DNA of 64,000 nt from Phoronis australis (taxonomy: Eukaryota > Phoronida > Phoronidae). Where the stretch lies: positions 598,863-662,862 of the forward strand of contig NMRA01000035.1 in the NCBI GenBank assembly GCA_002633005.1. The letters run 5' to 3'. Below, in pieces: positions 22,897 to 39,600 of the stretch (positions within the stretch are counted from its first letter, which is position 1; the number at the start of each line of letters is the position of its first letter). A model generated the notes under the pieces. That model had not been told where the DNA came from. It worked only from the letters and a program-made list of their open reading frames with translations, and searched no databases. The translations under genes were made by a program, and so were the position numbers.

Positions 22897-24247
22897 AGGC
22901 GTATGCGCCTAGTTCCGGATATAGACTTTGCTTCACATATGGCCGCATGGCCTATACACACGCATATATCTTATCCCGCTCAAGCCAAATCATAAACTTC
23001 ATGTCAAAGAAATTAGTGGTAGAAGACTCACTACTCATAATGTAGTCTTGAGTACTGTCGTACACCTGTATTTTAATACGGCTGATGACGGTTTTAAAAA
23101 GGCGTTATCAGCCATGCTCTGGTGTCAAGAACGAGTTACTTCCCATGCGTACTTGCTCTAAAGCAGCGTCATCGAATTCTATTCTTACCCTTTGTTTCAT
23201 TTGTTGTATGAGTAAGGAACAATGTTACCCTCTGACACAGCGCCACCTATACTTTCGTTTAGCACTGCGATAGAGTGTATGTAGAACAATGTTAGACCGG
23301 TTAGTGACCTATGTCAAAAGTTGCAACATTAAGCAATTTCTAAGCTGTCAACTTGAAAAATCCTTTAATTATACCTGAAAATCGATGTGAATCATTTCGT
23401 AAAATGACAGCTTGATGGTTAAAGTGCCTTCAAGAATAATTACAAAGAACGAAACGAGATTTTTTGGGTTGAAATGTACAGCAGATATATGTTGAGAAAG
23501 GTGCAGCGTACTTAGCGATTACGCTTCGTGGTCAATGGAAAGATTTCCCCTTCCAAACAACCGAAATCTCAACAGTTAAAGGTGCATTTCGTCCCGTCTA
23601 GAAGGCTAAAATGAAAATCAAATCAATTTGACTCTTTACTCTCAGGCCACGGTGTCGTAATATTCTTACTGTGATAAGACTCCATTACCAACAAGAACAC
23701 GGAAAGCCCCGATCAGCGACTGGAAAAATGTTCAGTCAACAATAAAATTTGTGAATTTGAAACTGACGAAAATGTACCGGTACCCAATGCCGGCCTGAGA
23801 TTTGAGTTGGTTAAGGAACTGAAATCGTGTCACTAGGTAGCCTCGTTTCAGCCTTCATGCAAGCCGGAAATACAGTTCAGTATTGACTTCTTCCTTTGGA
23901 AAATCACGTGAGATGACTCGTCTGAGGAGTCGCTTCGGTGCCGTGCATTTGCTAGAAACTATCACCAGCGCAGTGTATGCGGACAGTAAGATGAGAAATG
24001 TGTTGTCGTGACCTAGAGCGGGACATTAAATTGAAACTGTAAGTAAAAAATACATATATTGTGATGAGGGGACCTACCTTTGCCCTCAAGTTATCGGGTG
24101 GGTCAGCCAGCGTTGCTAAGCTACCGGATGTCATTTCTATGACATCTGTAGAGACCGGATAAAATGAGACATTTGCCATCTGATGAAGGGCCGCTCCTAT
24201 TAGGCTCAAAAGCTAGTGTTTTCAATAAAGAATTTTTACCGGATTTT

Positions 24248-24480
24248 CATGCGCGCACCCAGCCTAAAAATTGAGGGATCGAATTTTTGAAATGTGGACC
24301 TTTTACTGAGATTCACGGGGTACCTTCAGAGCTTTGAATTGTGCATTCGCCATTTTTTCAAATGACATGTCTTTTTAGTGGTCTCATTTGAGTCGTTATC
24401 TAATTTTTCGTAGTTTTTGTTTCTCTTACGCGGACCTTTTTGCACACCTCGCCAAATGGGGGGCTCGTTTGTGAAAAGTG
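24248..24480. mobile_element. Truncated copy of the GCGCGCACCCAG-terminus family
   Basis: Starts CATGCGCGCACCCAG and runs through 'gtggaccttttactgagatt', 'gtgcattcgcc', 'tttttagtggtctcattt' and 'cgccaaatggggggctcgttt', all matching the copies at 71-441 and 17288-17660. The opposite terminus is missing. Confidence 0.6.
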
Positions 24481-24720
24481 AACCGTATGGAATATCTTGT
24501 CTTTTCGTCAGTGTCTTCATAAATGAATGCCAAAGCAAAAAAAAACAATTTTTAAAAAAATTCATCGCGTGAAAGTCGCGGGTTTACACGGCGCGGACAT
24601 TTTCAGGATATGGCAAGCCCCTCGACAACGAAAATAAGACCAGTTCGTGTGATATGTATGCATATCCATCCTAATCACAGGCATGGAGTCCAAGCAGCGT
24701 ACATGTAGCATTCGCATAAC

Positions 24721-24790
24721 ATGGGCGGCGCAGCACTGAAAAAAGTGGGGGTATAGCCCCAGCCCCTTATGATATGTATGCGCCGCCCAT
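24721..24790. repeat. Short palindromic element
   Basis: ATGGGCGGCGCA at 24721-24732 and its exact inverse at 24779-24790 enclose 46 bp. Size and symmetry suit a small fold-back element. Confidence 0.45.
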
Positions 24791-24977
24791 ACATAAGTGC
24801 ATCGAGTGCCGTTTGAAGATGTAATCCTCGCAAATTCGTGCAAAAACCATTGCAGTGGAATACCTGCCAGTGAGATTAGTGACGTGAACAGAGTGCTTGC
24901 ACGCAATAGGGGATTTTTCATATTGGCGCTCTCCACCCCGGTCAACCCGCAATCGAGAACGTGACCGTGCACCAAAA

Positions 24978-25041
24978 ATGGCAGACGACAGTGACGTACC
25001 CGGTGAATTTAAGTGTCGTTTTCTTCTTAGAGGATACTTTG
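24978..25041 (+). CDS. Candidate first coding exon (MADDSDVPGEF...)
   Basis: ATG at 24978 sits in a good context (accaaaaATGGC) and opens 21 codons, MADDSDVPGEFKC then RFLLRGYF, ending in phase 1 at the donor g|gtaaga. The upstream CpG-bearing sequence suits a promoter region. The downstream frame at 25573-25806 could belong to the same gene, but no acceptor with matching phase was found, so the link is unproved. Product unknown. Confidence 0.35.
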
Positions 25042-25572
25042 GTAAGAATGCGACACACAAAATAGCGTCAGTGTGCAGCCTTTGTTATGGATCTGAAATA
25101 ATGATTGGCCGTTCCTTATTTTTTAAAATAAAGAGCTCAGAAAGCAATGGCTTTACGTAAAATGCCTTTGCGCCTCGTAGAATCGACAAATTCTACTTGT
25201 TATTAGCAATTCCAGGATGCTTAAGTACAGACGTGTGACGTTTATAGTTTAATCGTCCCTGCTGACACCTTTGTTAGTTATGATTTGTGAACGCAAAAAG
25301 GTGATCGTGAACGCATACTGTATTGGCCTGAATTGTCGTTCAAGTTACGGTATTGTATCAATAATTTTAGAATGATACGGACCCTAAATTAGTTGATGGG
25401 CTGATTATTGATTATATTTTATCGCTGTTTCCATTATTTCTTTGTGAGATTTATCCTAACAAGCATAACTGAATACGTTTGATTCTTTCAGTTGAACTGT
25501 AGCCACGAATCCTTCAGTTAACGTCCACGCCTTCAAAAAGAGTAGTACAACTGCTGCACGTCACAAAGGACT

Positions 25573-25856
25573 GTGTGTGTATGTATGCTGTGGAGCTTCG
25601 TTCAGGGACTAAGAAATCGACTTAGTATGGCCACAAAACACGGTGACACTACAGCAAGCAAGACCTTTACCAGCCCTGTGATTTACGCGTTGAATGCGTC
25701 AAGAGTTTTTTACCGATATAGGAAAACACAATATGAAGCATCGTGCTCAGGAACCAAGTCAGTTCAATGTCCTATCTGTGATCAATGTTTCACGGAGAGA
25801 GCCTGACGCGACACATTGCGTCACTGCACGAGGACACTCCCTTTTGTAATGAATGA
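25573..25856 (+). pseudogene. C2H2 zinc-finger fragment broken by a frameshift
   Basis: The frame ends CPICDQCFTERA then stops at 25804. In another frame directly after, from 25803, the sequence reads LTRHIASLHED and stops at 25854. Together these give C-x2-C and H-x4-H of a C2H2 finger. The second Cys and first His are separated by 32 nt where 36 would be canonical, so loss of 4 nt in the GAGAGAG run explains the break. It is either a decayed gene or an assembly error. Upstream residues (about 60) are not recognised. Confidence 0.5.
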
Positions 25857-27589
25857 AGCATGTCATGCAAACGGTATCTTATGCCTCTTTCTACAGGCAT
25901 AAGAAGCAGAAACGTCATGAATGAAATCATTAAGTCGAGTGGTGAAGGATGTTAAGTCATTATAGTTTATTCAGATTTACAGTTTATGGTTGGTAGTTGT
26001 CTGATGTTAGTATTTTGACGTTTTGTTTTGAATCTTTTTTTTTCCTCAAGTTTCTTTCTATATTTGTGATTTCAACAGGATCTTTAAAACAGAACCAGTG
26101 CATTTTTGTAGTGTTTAGGTCGATTTAAATGGCCATGCTGAGTGTAATTAGGCAGTACTTACATACAATTATTTTGACAAATTAGTATTTTAAAAATATA
26201 TGTCTATGATTATTGTAGAAATTGCTTTCATATTGTTGATTTCCTGTGAGACACTATTATGCTATCAATCAGTCCCAAGTACATTTTCTATGAGTCAGTG
26301 ATCAGTGATTTGGTCTAATACATTCCAAAGTAATTCGTAGGAAATGTTCAATGGATTTGTAATGTTGATTTCCCTAAAGCAATATTTTATATATTTTTGT
26401 ATTACCAATTTTGAGGTATGTGTGATTAAAGATTAATATTATAACAAAGTGATTTCCTGTGTAAATCACTACATTGTGTAGTTGAAGTGATGTTAAAGAC
26501 AACATGTTGACTACGTTTTGAGAAAATCACAATATAGTACCTGTATTATAAAAGTCTCAATCTTTTTCAATGTCACATTAAACTGGAGATCATGAACTGA
26601 AGATGCACGGTGAACTTAGGACAGGACTAGAACACAGAAGAGTCAAACACAACATACAAGCAAGCCACACGGTGCCACAAGTCAATCTGTTCATCTATGC
26701 AAAGATGTTATCAATAAAACACCAAGTAAAATCCCACCCGTTTTATCAGCACATAAGTTTACACAACTTCTGGCCAATTTTTCGATCCCAGACGTTCATG
26801 AATGGAAATCTTTGAATCATCTCGTGAATGGTGTTGCCGCATTCCTCTCTCTCTCTCTCTCTATGGGCAAGCTCATCATCATTCTTTGACTTCACTGGCT
26901 ATTTGTTTTTTTTTTCCTTTCTGCTGCCACAATTGTTCAAGAAGATTCGACACTGGCTTTCATCTGCATCAACAATTTGTTTACACCTGGCTGACACGCC
27001 ACATGGAACAACTCCTGGGTGAGTCTTAGTTTAGAACCCCTTGTTTCCAGGGATTTCGTCTAAAAGTAGATGTCTGTATTTCAAAACCTCGGTAGGGTAT
27101 GCCTTCACGTCGTGGGTAACATGTTCGTTGAAGCTAGTCTCACAATAACAGTAAACTTGTTTCCTGAAATGAGAATAAATTCATTTGTGAAAATGTCTAT
27201 ACCGTACATAGAATGTTAAACTACTGAAGAATGCCGTCAAGTTTAGACTCACAGACCGTGCGACAAACTCTAGAAAACGTGCAACCAATTCGTCAGTTTA
27301 CCTGAGCGACACGTCTCTCTGGTGGCGACAAAGCATGAGGCCCGCCGAACATCAAATCGAATGCCGTGGCACGAACTGTAAAGGAAAATCGTCATTATAG
27401 GCTACATTCAATGTACATTTCAAAACAAAGATCTCTTCTCATTTCGCAAAAATGTCTTGTTGACAAAAATCGAATGCATTGCGAGGTTTGGTTGTAATAT
27501 ACTGGACTAAGGATTAAAATACGAGACCTTCAACACCTTCAAATTTAGATAAATCCTTCCTGCTCAAAACAGGTAACGATCAGTCATCT

Positions 27590-27690
27590 GGACTGTCGGA
27601 TATAATGTGCCTGCATTTTTAGAACCAGTTTGATCCCGTTATTCAGTGGAGAAAACTGGTTCTCAAAATTCGAGCACGTGAAAACCATGC
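27590..27690. mobile_element. Diverged second copy of the 15602 palindromic MITE
   Basis: Arms 'tttttagaaccagttt' and 'aaactggttctcaaaa' enclose 'gatcccgttattcagtggag', the inverse of the loop at 15602-15716. The left terminus 'actgtcggatata' also matches. The right terminus has decayed and no target duplication is visible. Confidence 0.6.
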
Positions 27691-29148
27691 ACCGAGACCG
27701 TGGATGCTTCATGCTTTACCCAGGTGAATATTCGATAACAAATGACATTGACCCTGACCGCCACCAAAAATAATAAAAGGGTTTAAAAGGATAGCGATTC
27801 CACTTTGTATGACAAATAATCATGAACTTGCTTACAATATTGATACTTACCATATACATTACATTTGAAGCTTCCTGGTGTTGAAACCTGAACACCCCCA
27901 ATTACTATTGGACAAGATAACATAAAACTTTATTTTAAACCAAGATATAAGTTTTGATACTAACACGGGATTGTTCCTCCTTCAGTTGCTCTAAAAGCTT
28001 CTGAAGCTCGTTTACTTTGGTCAAAATTTCTATCTAATGACCCTGAAGCTTCGCACGTTTGTAAACTCTCTCTAGCGTGGAAGCACCACTGCTTTTGCTT
28101 TTTCCGTGCTTTTTGAAACGACAGCAATAGTTATCCAATTCTCGTTTTTGCTCGGAAAGGCTATTAACTCTGTATCAGCGCACCATTGTCTACTAGGGAT
28201 CGCTTGGCTCCTTCTTTTGGTGAAGGTCATACAGTTTTGTTTACGGTATGGTCCTGGGACTTGGTTTACAAGTTGAGAGGCTACGGACTGGCATCCGGGT
28301 CCGCAATAGGGACCTCCCGCCTTCATCTTGTAAACACTGGTTCATTCACAATAAATGACGTCACTGATTTGACCGCAATCGGATCTTGTGCTTTACCTGA
28401 AATGGTGTCGCAGCCATTCCCGCCAACAGCAATTGGCAGGCGAATGTTGAAATTTAATTGTCAAAAAATATATATAGCAGTTGCCCAGCTGTTGTGAGTT
28501 TTCACCGTCTCAGTTTTGTAATATGGCAACTGCTTAGCTATTGATTAAAATTCAAATTTTTAAATAATCTACTGAAATATTGTAAACTACTTGACGTCTG
28601 CTTACTCTGGCCTAAGTATTCAGTAGCCGATGTAATGATAAAGGCATTTTTCTCTACTTAAAGTCTAAACAAGGAAATCTGAAACATGAGAATTAAAACG
28701 CAGCCTGGGGAGCATTCAGAGAACACTAGTGTCTCACTAGAAAATAAATACCTCACAAGACTCCAGAGATACCGCTGAGTATTTTCAGTGGAAGCACTGA
28801 ACGAAGAACTAGTTAAATACACGACGGTGTTGTGATTTCAATATCATTGGCCACAAGTCTCAAAACAACGTTATATCTGTCGATCCACCATAGATCTACA
28901 ATAGAGCAGATCGCCAAGAGACAAGTCAAACACGATAATTAAAATGGCGAAGTTAGCAAATGGTTTAGCACAAATGCAAGGTTTTCCAAAAACCAGCTGG
29001 GGCGCTGATGTGGTTTAATGTTTTAATTTTCAGAAAGTTTCACTGATTTGATGCGAGCGGAAATACTGTTTTTTTCTAACCAAGGTTTACAACCGTGAGC
29101 ACGACACAGAATGGTTGAGAATCAAGCTAACGTTTTATCCGCACTGCT

Positions 29149-29303
29149 CAGGGGCGGATCCAGGATTTTAAGTTAGGGGCCCAGGACAGAGTATTAGTCA
29201 GGATTTTCCCGTCAGACATTGGCGCACCCCCGAACTCCCAAATGTAATCTGGAAGAATTTTAGAGGGCCATAGCCCCCTTGGCCCCCTCTAAATCCGCCA
29301 TTG
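29149..29303. mobile_element. 155-bp MITE, CAGGGGCGGATCC family
   Basis: Starts CAGGGGCGGATCCAGGATTT and ends CTAAATCCGCCATTG. It is the reverse orientation of the element at 35959-36115, sharing 'attagtcaggatttt', 'cccccgaact' and 'ggaagaattttag'. The flanks CTGCT and CTGTT match at 4 of 5 positions, in keeping with an aged 5-bp target duplication. Confidence 0.7.
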
Positions 29304-29374
29304 CTGTTTAATCAGCTATTGAAGGGGCATTTTCGGCGAGTCGAAAAACGGTCTTTACCGAAATAAGTAATACC

Positions 29375-29440
29375 AAAGATTCGAACCCACTAACTCCGCA
29401 ATGCAGCTGCCGAATCTCATGCGTTAATAGCATGGCATTT
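29375..29440 (-). repeat. tRNA-like B-box segment
   Basis: The minus strand contains GTTAGTGGGTTCGAATCTTT, close to a tRNA B box. No cloverleaf could be closed, so this is a possible SINE relic. Confidence 0.3.
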
Positions 29441-30010
29441 AGCATACTCAAATGGTAAAGACGACGGTTCTGATTTCAGCTAAAGTCTGACAGACAACGG
29501 TGAGAGTTGAAGATTTGTGACAAATCGCAAAAACACAAAGGATTTTGTTGTTTTAAAATTATGACGCAAAGCCAAGAACTTCAAAAAGTCAATTCTATTC
29601 AACAATAATCCCGAAATTGTATTTTGACCAAAAAACGACGATGGCTTTCGTTTTTTTTAAGTGGTACTATAGTGCAAACTATTATGACATTTTTCACACC
29701 CATGTTGTTATCGCTGTATGGTATATGTATACAATAAATCCAAAGCACTTAAGTCATATCTAAATACCATAGTGCGTAATTTCAAATCAGTGCATAAGTT
29801 TTATCACATCGCAATGTCTCTAAGCAAAGCAACTGGTTTTTAACCTGTCAAACAACTGCGTGCAAACATTAGGGCATGTCTAAAATAGAAACCGTGTTTA
29901 CTCACAAGACGAAGGGGAAATTTGCGAGATAAAGTCGTCAGGGAATCAATGGCAAATTACTAATAGACATCACCTGTTTCATTCCCGAACTCGACGGCAC
30001 GGAGATAAGA

Positions 30011-30018
30011 TATAAAAG
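30011..30018 (+). promoter_or_regulatory. TATA box of the synaptotagmin gene
   Basis: TATAAAAG stands 141 bases before the ATG at 30160. Transcription would start about 30 bases downstream, leaving a 5' leader of roughly 120 nt with no intron evident. Confidence 0.6.
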
Positions 30019-30159
30019 TCCATAAGATTGTAGGATGACAAGGTTTTGAAATCGTTTGATTGAAATTGTAGCCGGTGAGAACGTGGTCGTAACAGACAAA
30101 ATTCGTGATGTTGATCAGAGCTGTGAGAAGAAGGAATTAAAACATTTTAGCCAAAAGAT

Positions 30160-34253
<4,094 letters not shown>

Positions 34254-35958
34254 CATGACAGTACTTTGTTTCTTTCAATGGCTACCGGGGTTTCCCCGGC
34301 AAAGAGCTCTAATTTTCCGAAATGATTTTGCTTCCAAAAAGCCCCTTTTGAAGCTCTTTAATTTGTTCTTCTTGTTTTCCAAATCACTTCTACGTTGGGC
34401 GCTGGTTTCAAATTTTGAAGCAATATCATGAGCCCAAGGTCCCAGCAGGACTGGAAAACATGCAACGTGGACTGAGGATGACATAAGGAGAAAACCGAAA
34501 GAAATGCTGTCAGGAAGACAAAAGCTAATATTTCATTTTTCTGGATAAAAGAACTTATTTTTGTTCACACCACCAAGCAAGCAACTGACATCTGGTAAAC
34601 TAAAATGCACTCAGGTTTCTGCCTGTATTACCGTCCTTCAGTATTTGGACGCTTACTGTCTGTTTATTGTTTACTTTCGCACTTCACACAGGCTGCAGAA
34701 AGTCCATAAGTACCGTTTGTTTGTTGTTTTATTGTTATCGTTTTTATGCAAATAGTCTTTTATTCGGCGTCCAGTGCGCCAGCCACATTCAGAATGTCGT
34801 CGTATAATGTTTCTGAAAATTTGACATTTGCCTTAGCCACTAACAGCAACACGATCTAGAATTTTCAAACATTCGGATAATTCTCCAGTAGGAAACGATA
34901 ACAAATGGTTTAAAATTTGAAGAGTTTTGTACTTCCGGTGAAAGAAACCCTGTTGAGATCACAGGCCCGCCCCGCATTCCAAGAAACTCGCGTCTCAAAA
35001 CTAGAGTGATAAGTCCTCCACGTTTTATGCACGGCAACCTGTTCTGGTGAATACTGGTATAACCATAGACGAAATACTCCGGCTATACCATACCGTACCA
35101 TTGCAACATCGAAACCACCAGCAACTCAAGAAAACGTTTTTATTGGGGTAGGCCAACTCTAAAATTGTGAATTTTAAAATGGCACTTTATACGCTTTGCC
35201 TGTGATTTCCCGCGTTGCTGTCTCATCCGTCAGCAATTCAAGATCGGGTGCGCTTGGAAAAGTTTTGTGCCTTAAGTGGCTTGGGTTAAAACTGTCTTTC
35301 CTCAGTGCATACAGTAGCTACAAAAAATAAAGAATTAATAGCCTCATAAGATCGGTCTCATAATCTTCCTTATCGTGAGAGGATTCTATTTCTGTTTCCA
35401 ACATGAACATTGAACCCATAAGCAACTCAAGAAAATGCATCAGACTCAACCTTAACATTATACCAAATCCGGTTTTGACCTATTAACGAATACTAAAATC
35501 GACTTTCCCCGCCAAGTTCCCTGAAACGAATGCTCTATAACCTTCGACAACCTTCAAAAGTTTGGAGGAAAATTTGAAAACTCCGGGCACGCGTGACCTA
35601 CGCTTTTAGCGAATTACATGACAACTGTGGTAAAAGACCTACCACCAAGGACCATGATGTCCAATTTGTGAGATAAGGTGTGTGAGTTTATAGTTGATTC
35701 CTGCATTTATCTTTCAAGATTGATGTCAGTGATGTATAAGCAAGTGACAGAACGAAGATGACATCATCAAAATAAGGTATGATGTTCCGAAGTTACACAG
35801 ATATGGATATTTTTCTATGGCCCAACGTAAGAATCCAACTTTGATAGCTAAACAGCTGCAAAATGCTCCTTTAGTTGTATACTAAACTTATCCATGTTCT
35901 TCGTCCATTGGCATATAACTTGAGTCACACAAGTAGAAGTCAATAAAAACGTTCATCC

Positions 35959-36115
35959 CAGTGGCGGATTTAAAGGGGGCCAATAGGGCCATGCACCCCC
36001 TAAAATTCCTCCAGATTCCATCTGGCAGTTCGGGGGTGTGAATGTCTGACGACCAAAATCCTGGCTAATACTCTGCCCTGCCCCCCCCCTAACTCAAAAT
36101 CCTGGTCCGCCCCTG
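35959..36115. mobile_element. 157-bp MITE with 5-bp TSD (CATCC)
   Basis: Starts CAGTGGCGGATTTAAAGGGG and ends AAAATCCTGGTCCGCCCCTG. CATCC flanks it directly at 35954-35958 and 36116-36120. Same family as 29149-29303 (inverted) and 5061-5180. Confidence 0.8.
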
Positions 36116-37225
36116 CATCCACTGTGTCACAAAATGGATATTATGATTGTCGTGTAACTACCCTAAACCGTTGGTCTCGCTTACTCGTGAGGCTTTTATA
36201 AGAAGTTTTCAAAATTTGCTCCAAATTTTAGATGGTTGGCGAGAGTTAATAATATCCGTTGTTAATATCGGTTTACAGGTCAGTATCCTTTGAAATAATT
36301 TGTTACCTATGGCATGTCTTAAAGATGCAAAGTCTCATTAAATCGTGAATATGCAAATGAAGTACTAATTTTCAAACACCCCCGGGTCCTCCAGTGTGCT
36401 GGAAACCAACCGAGAACCAGTTAACATTACAATCTCGCGATGTAAATGAGTATGGTAATATTTCATCGTCACCTTAATGAAGCAAGGCGCAGTTTTAATT
36501 ATTTGTTTATTTCATAGTAAAATAACTATCGCGCAATATTTGGGAGGGTTAGGGTTTTTCATAAATTCACGTTACACTTGTTTTTAAGCGTATCAGCTGT
36601 GGTGTTTTCTTTAAAACCGCAATTCATTTACAAATTGTATCTTTTAATGATTATTCTCGTACATACAGTTCTGCAGCAAGTCGCTTGGTGGCGTTTGCTA
36701 CGAATTTGAATAATGAGACATCTCCCTTCTACGTAAGCTTACGACTGACATTAAGCAGTAGAGTGTGGATGCTGTACCCAACCCTGTCAATGCTACTTAA
36801 GTTTGACACATTTTTTATTCCCTGACCTAGATGTTTTTTGAACGAATCCATTTTCTATAATGGTAAGAAACAATTTGAGACTTTTTTCGTGTGACTGAGT
36901 AATTTAGACCAGTGCCTACTCTGCCATCTCGACCGGAACTCCCAAGTTATCTTTGACACTGTTGGAACTAGCACAAGTGTCAACTCAATTGCGACATCTG
37001 TGATTGAATCTTCCGAGTATATCCTGGTTCCACCAAATGAGTTTCCAGTCCAAATTCGCACTTCAGGATCCCAAGACTACAAACTCAAGTTCAAACTCGA
37101 ACTTCTTTTTATAGCTTTAAATGTATAGTAGAAAATTGAAAAAATAATTCAGAGTTTGAGTTTAGACGCAGGAGCTGCTTTATCCAAGATCGCTAAGCAA
37201 AGTTCGGTCGTAGCTAAGACAGTCG

Positions 37226-37263
37226 TCATCACGTTATTGCAAACGTTTGCAATAACGTGATGA
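37226..37263. repeat. 38-bp perfect palindrome
   Basis: TCATCACGTTATTGCAAACG is followed directly by its exact inverse complement with no loop. Weaker inverse matches extend outward ('ctaagaca' against 'cctaaagag'), suggesting the centre of a larger fold-back element ending near 'aaacgggcccagg' at about 37327. Confidence 0.85.
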
Positions 37264-38770
37264 AACTCTTTAGGAAGCGCGAAAACTTAGGTAAGACTGG
37301 TCTTAGACCTCTGACGAAACGGGCCCAGGTCACTACATGTACATGAGTTCGTAACTTCAGATAGTGAGTTAGATGGAGATGTCTGTGTAGTCATAGATGG
37401 TGGCAATATCGATTGAAAAGTTTTAAAGATAATCAATGACTTTCATTCCTTGTTCTATTTTGAGTGAAAGTGACTTATTTTATCCGATTTCTTCACAGAA
37501 TTCCAGGACAGCCACATGTTTTCGATTCCTAGTAAAAAACTGCAAATCTGTCACGAAATAGCCCACGAATAGCAAAGGATGTTTCCACATTTTGTTTATG
37601 TTCGCGCCGGCAAACACGGAACGTCCGTTTGATTCCTACTTGGATGTTTTTTATTTATTGTGATATTTAAAATGAGGATGACCTCTTCAGTGATAGCACT
37701 GCTTTCCAAGAGGGCCCTCAACAAATGTGATGCAAGCTCATGCGATGCGTAGTCTGACCTCCACCAAAACAACTACATCACCGTGGGTAACGCAACAGTT
37801 GGTCACCTTGATATTTGCGAGGTCGTGTTTTTATACGCACGGCATCAAAACACAGATTGTTTATATTTCAGTTATTACAAATTGACTGAATTTAATATTC
37901 AGTTGCAAGAGTAATGATACGAGACAAGTAAACTGATGTAGAAAACGTTCAATAGGCAGAAAATATGCAGACTGAAGTCATTGATAATCTTGAACCACTA
38001 GATGAAATCAAACACATTGCACTTGTGGTTCAATTATAATTACAAATACTGTGAGTCGCTGCTAACTCAAATTAAATACAAGTAGAACACAAAACATAAG
38101 GTGGAGGTATGCTCGTGCATTACCGTGTTTAACGACTTGACTTTCGATCAGTCGGCAGATCCACCAAACCACACTGCTTGATCACGTGGCATTCCCTGAG
38201 TGCAAAACAGTACTAGTTTCTCGAAATGCTACACAAAATGTATGCGGTATGCTATTTTTACAATTCAGACGCTCTAAGGGCCCCGTACAAAATTTCCAAT
38301 TTACAAGTGGGTATTGATTAACCGTGGATAATGTGTTGTTTTAGAATACGGTTACGTTCACACACAGCTTTTCCTTTTGATATTCATAGAACGTCACTGA
38401 CAATTCACCGTGGCGCTCGTACGATCAAAGGTCGTACACCCAGTCGCAGTTACGGGCGTCATAGCTTAGATTTTTTTCAAGCGCGCTCTTCACATATTCA
38501 AAATTTAGTAATAAAAACGGTTGATTAATGTTTAAACTATATAGGAGCGATTTTACGTTGTTTCGTTCTTTTTAAGATCACTGCGTTGCTTTCGCAGTTA
38601 TTGCATGCGAAAGTCTTATCTGCGGCCAGGCGTACAACCATTAGAAAGTAAGAGAGCTTCGAGTCACCAAATGTCACATGTTCATGCTCGCGTGTGCGTT
38701 GTGTTCTATTTTTGTTTGCGGATAAACGTGCGTTCACTTTTAACTGGTGGCGCTGTAGTCAACAAGAAAA

Positions 38771-38850
38771 TGATTGACTATGATCTATTGGATTTGGCGC
38801 TCTTGGAAGATGACTTCGACTTAATGGACTTGCTCGTGTCGGTTCCATAG
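38771..38850 (+). other. Acidic mini-frame, MIDYDLLDLALLEDDF
   Basis: A leucine/aspartate-rich 26-codon ending of a longer frame (from 38605), stopping at TAG. Similar acidic leucine-rich starts occur in PIF/Harbinger-type transposases, but nothing downstream supports one. Could be a remnant. Confidence 0.2.
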
Positions 38851-39304
38851 CGTGGGTGACAAATCACGAAAAAATCAATATCTCTGGTGTAAAAGTTCTA
38901 CGTTTTCATTTTTCCTGATCCCAAAAGTGATTTTGGGCGAGTATGCAGAAAAAATCTTCGTGTTTAATTCACAAACTCACAGTTATTCCTGGTTGGTGTG
39001 AATATTTTGTAATAAAAGGATTCTTCCCATTTACTTTCATGGCGTATTACCGAGATTGAGATGTTTTGGCCCGAAACATGGGTATACTTTTTTGTGTCAC
39101 CCATTTCCCCCTGATTACCGTGGCTTTTCTGAGAAAAATCATCAACGTGTCGAGGGCTTCAGAACAAAGGTGCACTATTCTACACCTTCTCCTGGATGGC
39201 TAAACTTTCTAAAAAGGAGGAGTTGCATAAATTTAACGATGTTTTACAACAAAGTGTCAATTAAAACTCACGTTGTGCACTCATGCGAGACATTAGGCAA
39301 TGCG

Positions 39305-39600
39305 CAGTGGCGGATCTAGGATACCATAAGGGGGGGGGCAACATGTTGTCTCGGGGAATAGGGCAAAGCGCGATTGTATGTGCAGCGAAGGCCCGAAGTT
39401 ACGGGAGCTGGGTATGTGGACCTTCTGTTCGGAAAATCCACCGATGGACTAAAAAAAACCGGAAGCGCCGCGATCTGGGGCACCCCCTGCTCCGCGTTCT
39501 AGTTGCTTAATCATTATTTCCTCGCGCTTCACGCTGTTGCTGTTTCATTTTTGTTTACGGCAGCCAAGGCGGGGAGCCGGGACCCCTAAATCCGCCTGTG
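39305..39600. mobile_element. 296-bp MITE with 5-bp TSD (ATGCG)
   Basis: Starts CAGTGGCGGATCTAGGATAC and ends CCCCTAAATCCGCCTGTG. ATGCG flanks it directly at 39300-39304 and 39601-39605. A second copy with the same interior but lacking the right end is at 57400-57690. Confidence 0.8.

Larger units (their letters stand above)
21190..24977. other. LU gene B 3' region and intergenic DNA
   Basis: A likely 3' UTR begins at 21190; an ATTAAA near 22033 could serve as polyadenylation signal. The stretch holds a candidate cysteine-rich exon near 22783, the repeat at 24248-24480 and a 70-bp hairpin at 24721-24790. Other frames (22798, 22928, 23085, 23952, 24326, 24562) look like chance. Confidence 0.45.
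25857..30010. other. Intergenic
   Basis: AT-rich DNA with a CT dinucleotide run near 26847-26864, a second copy of the hairpin element at 27590-27690, and a 155-bp MITE at 29149-29303. Frames at 26603, 26802, 28072 and 28186 carry no recognised domain. Confidence 0.5.

Noticed and set aside
24562-24975. 137-codon minus-strand frame
   Set aside because: It lies antisense to the likely promoter region of the candidate exon at 24978 and crosses a hairpin repeat; no motif recognised.
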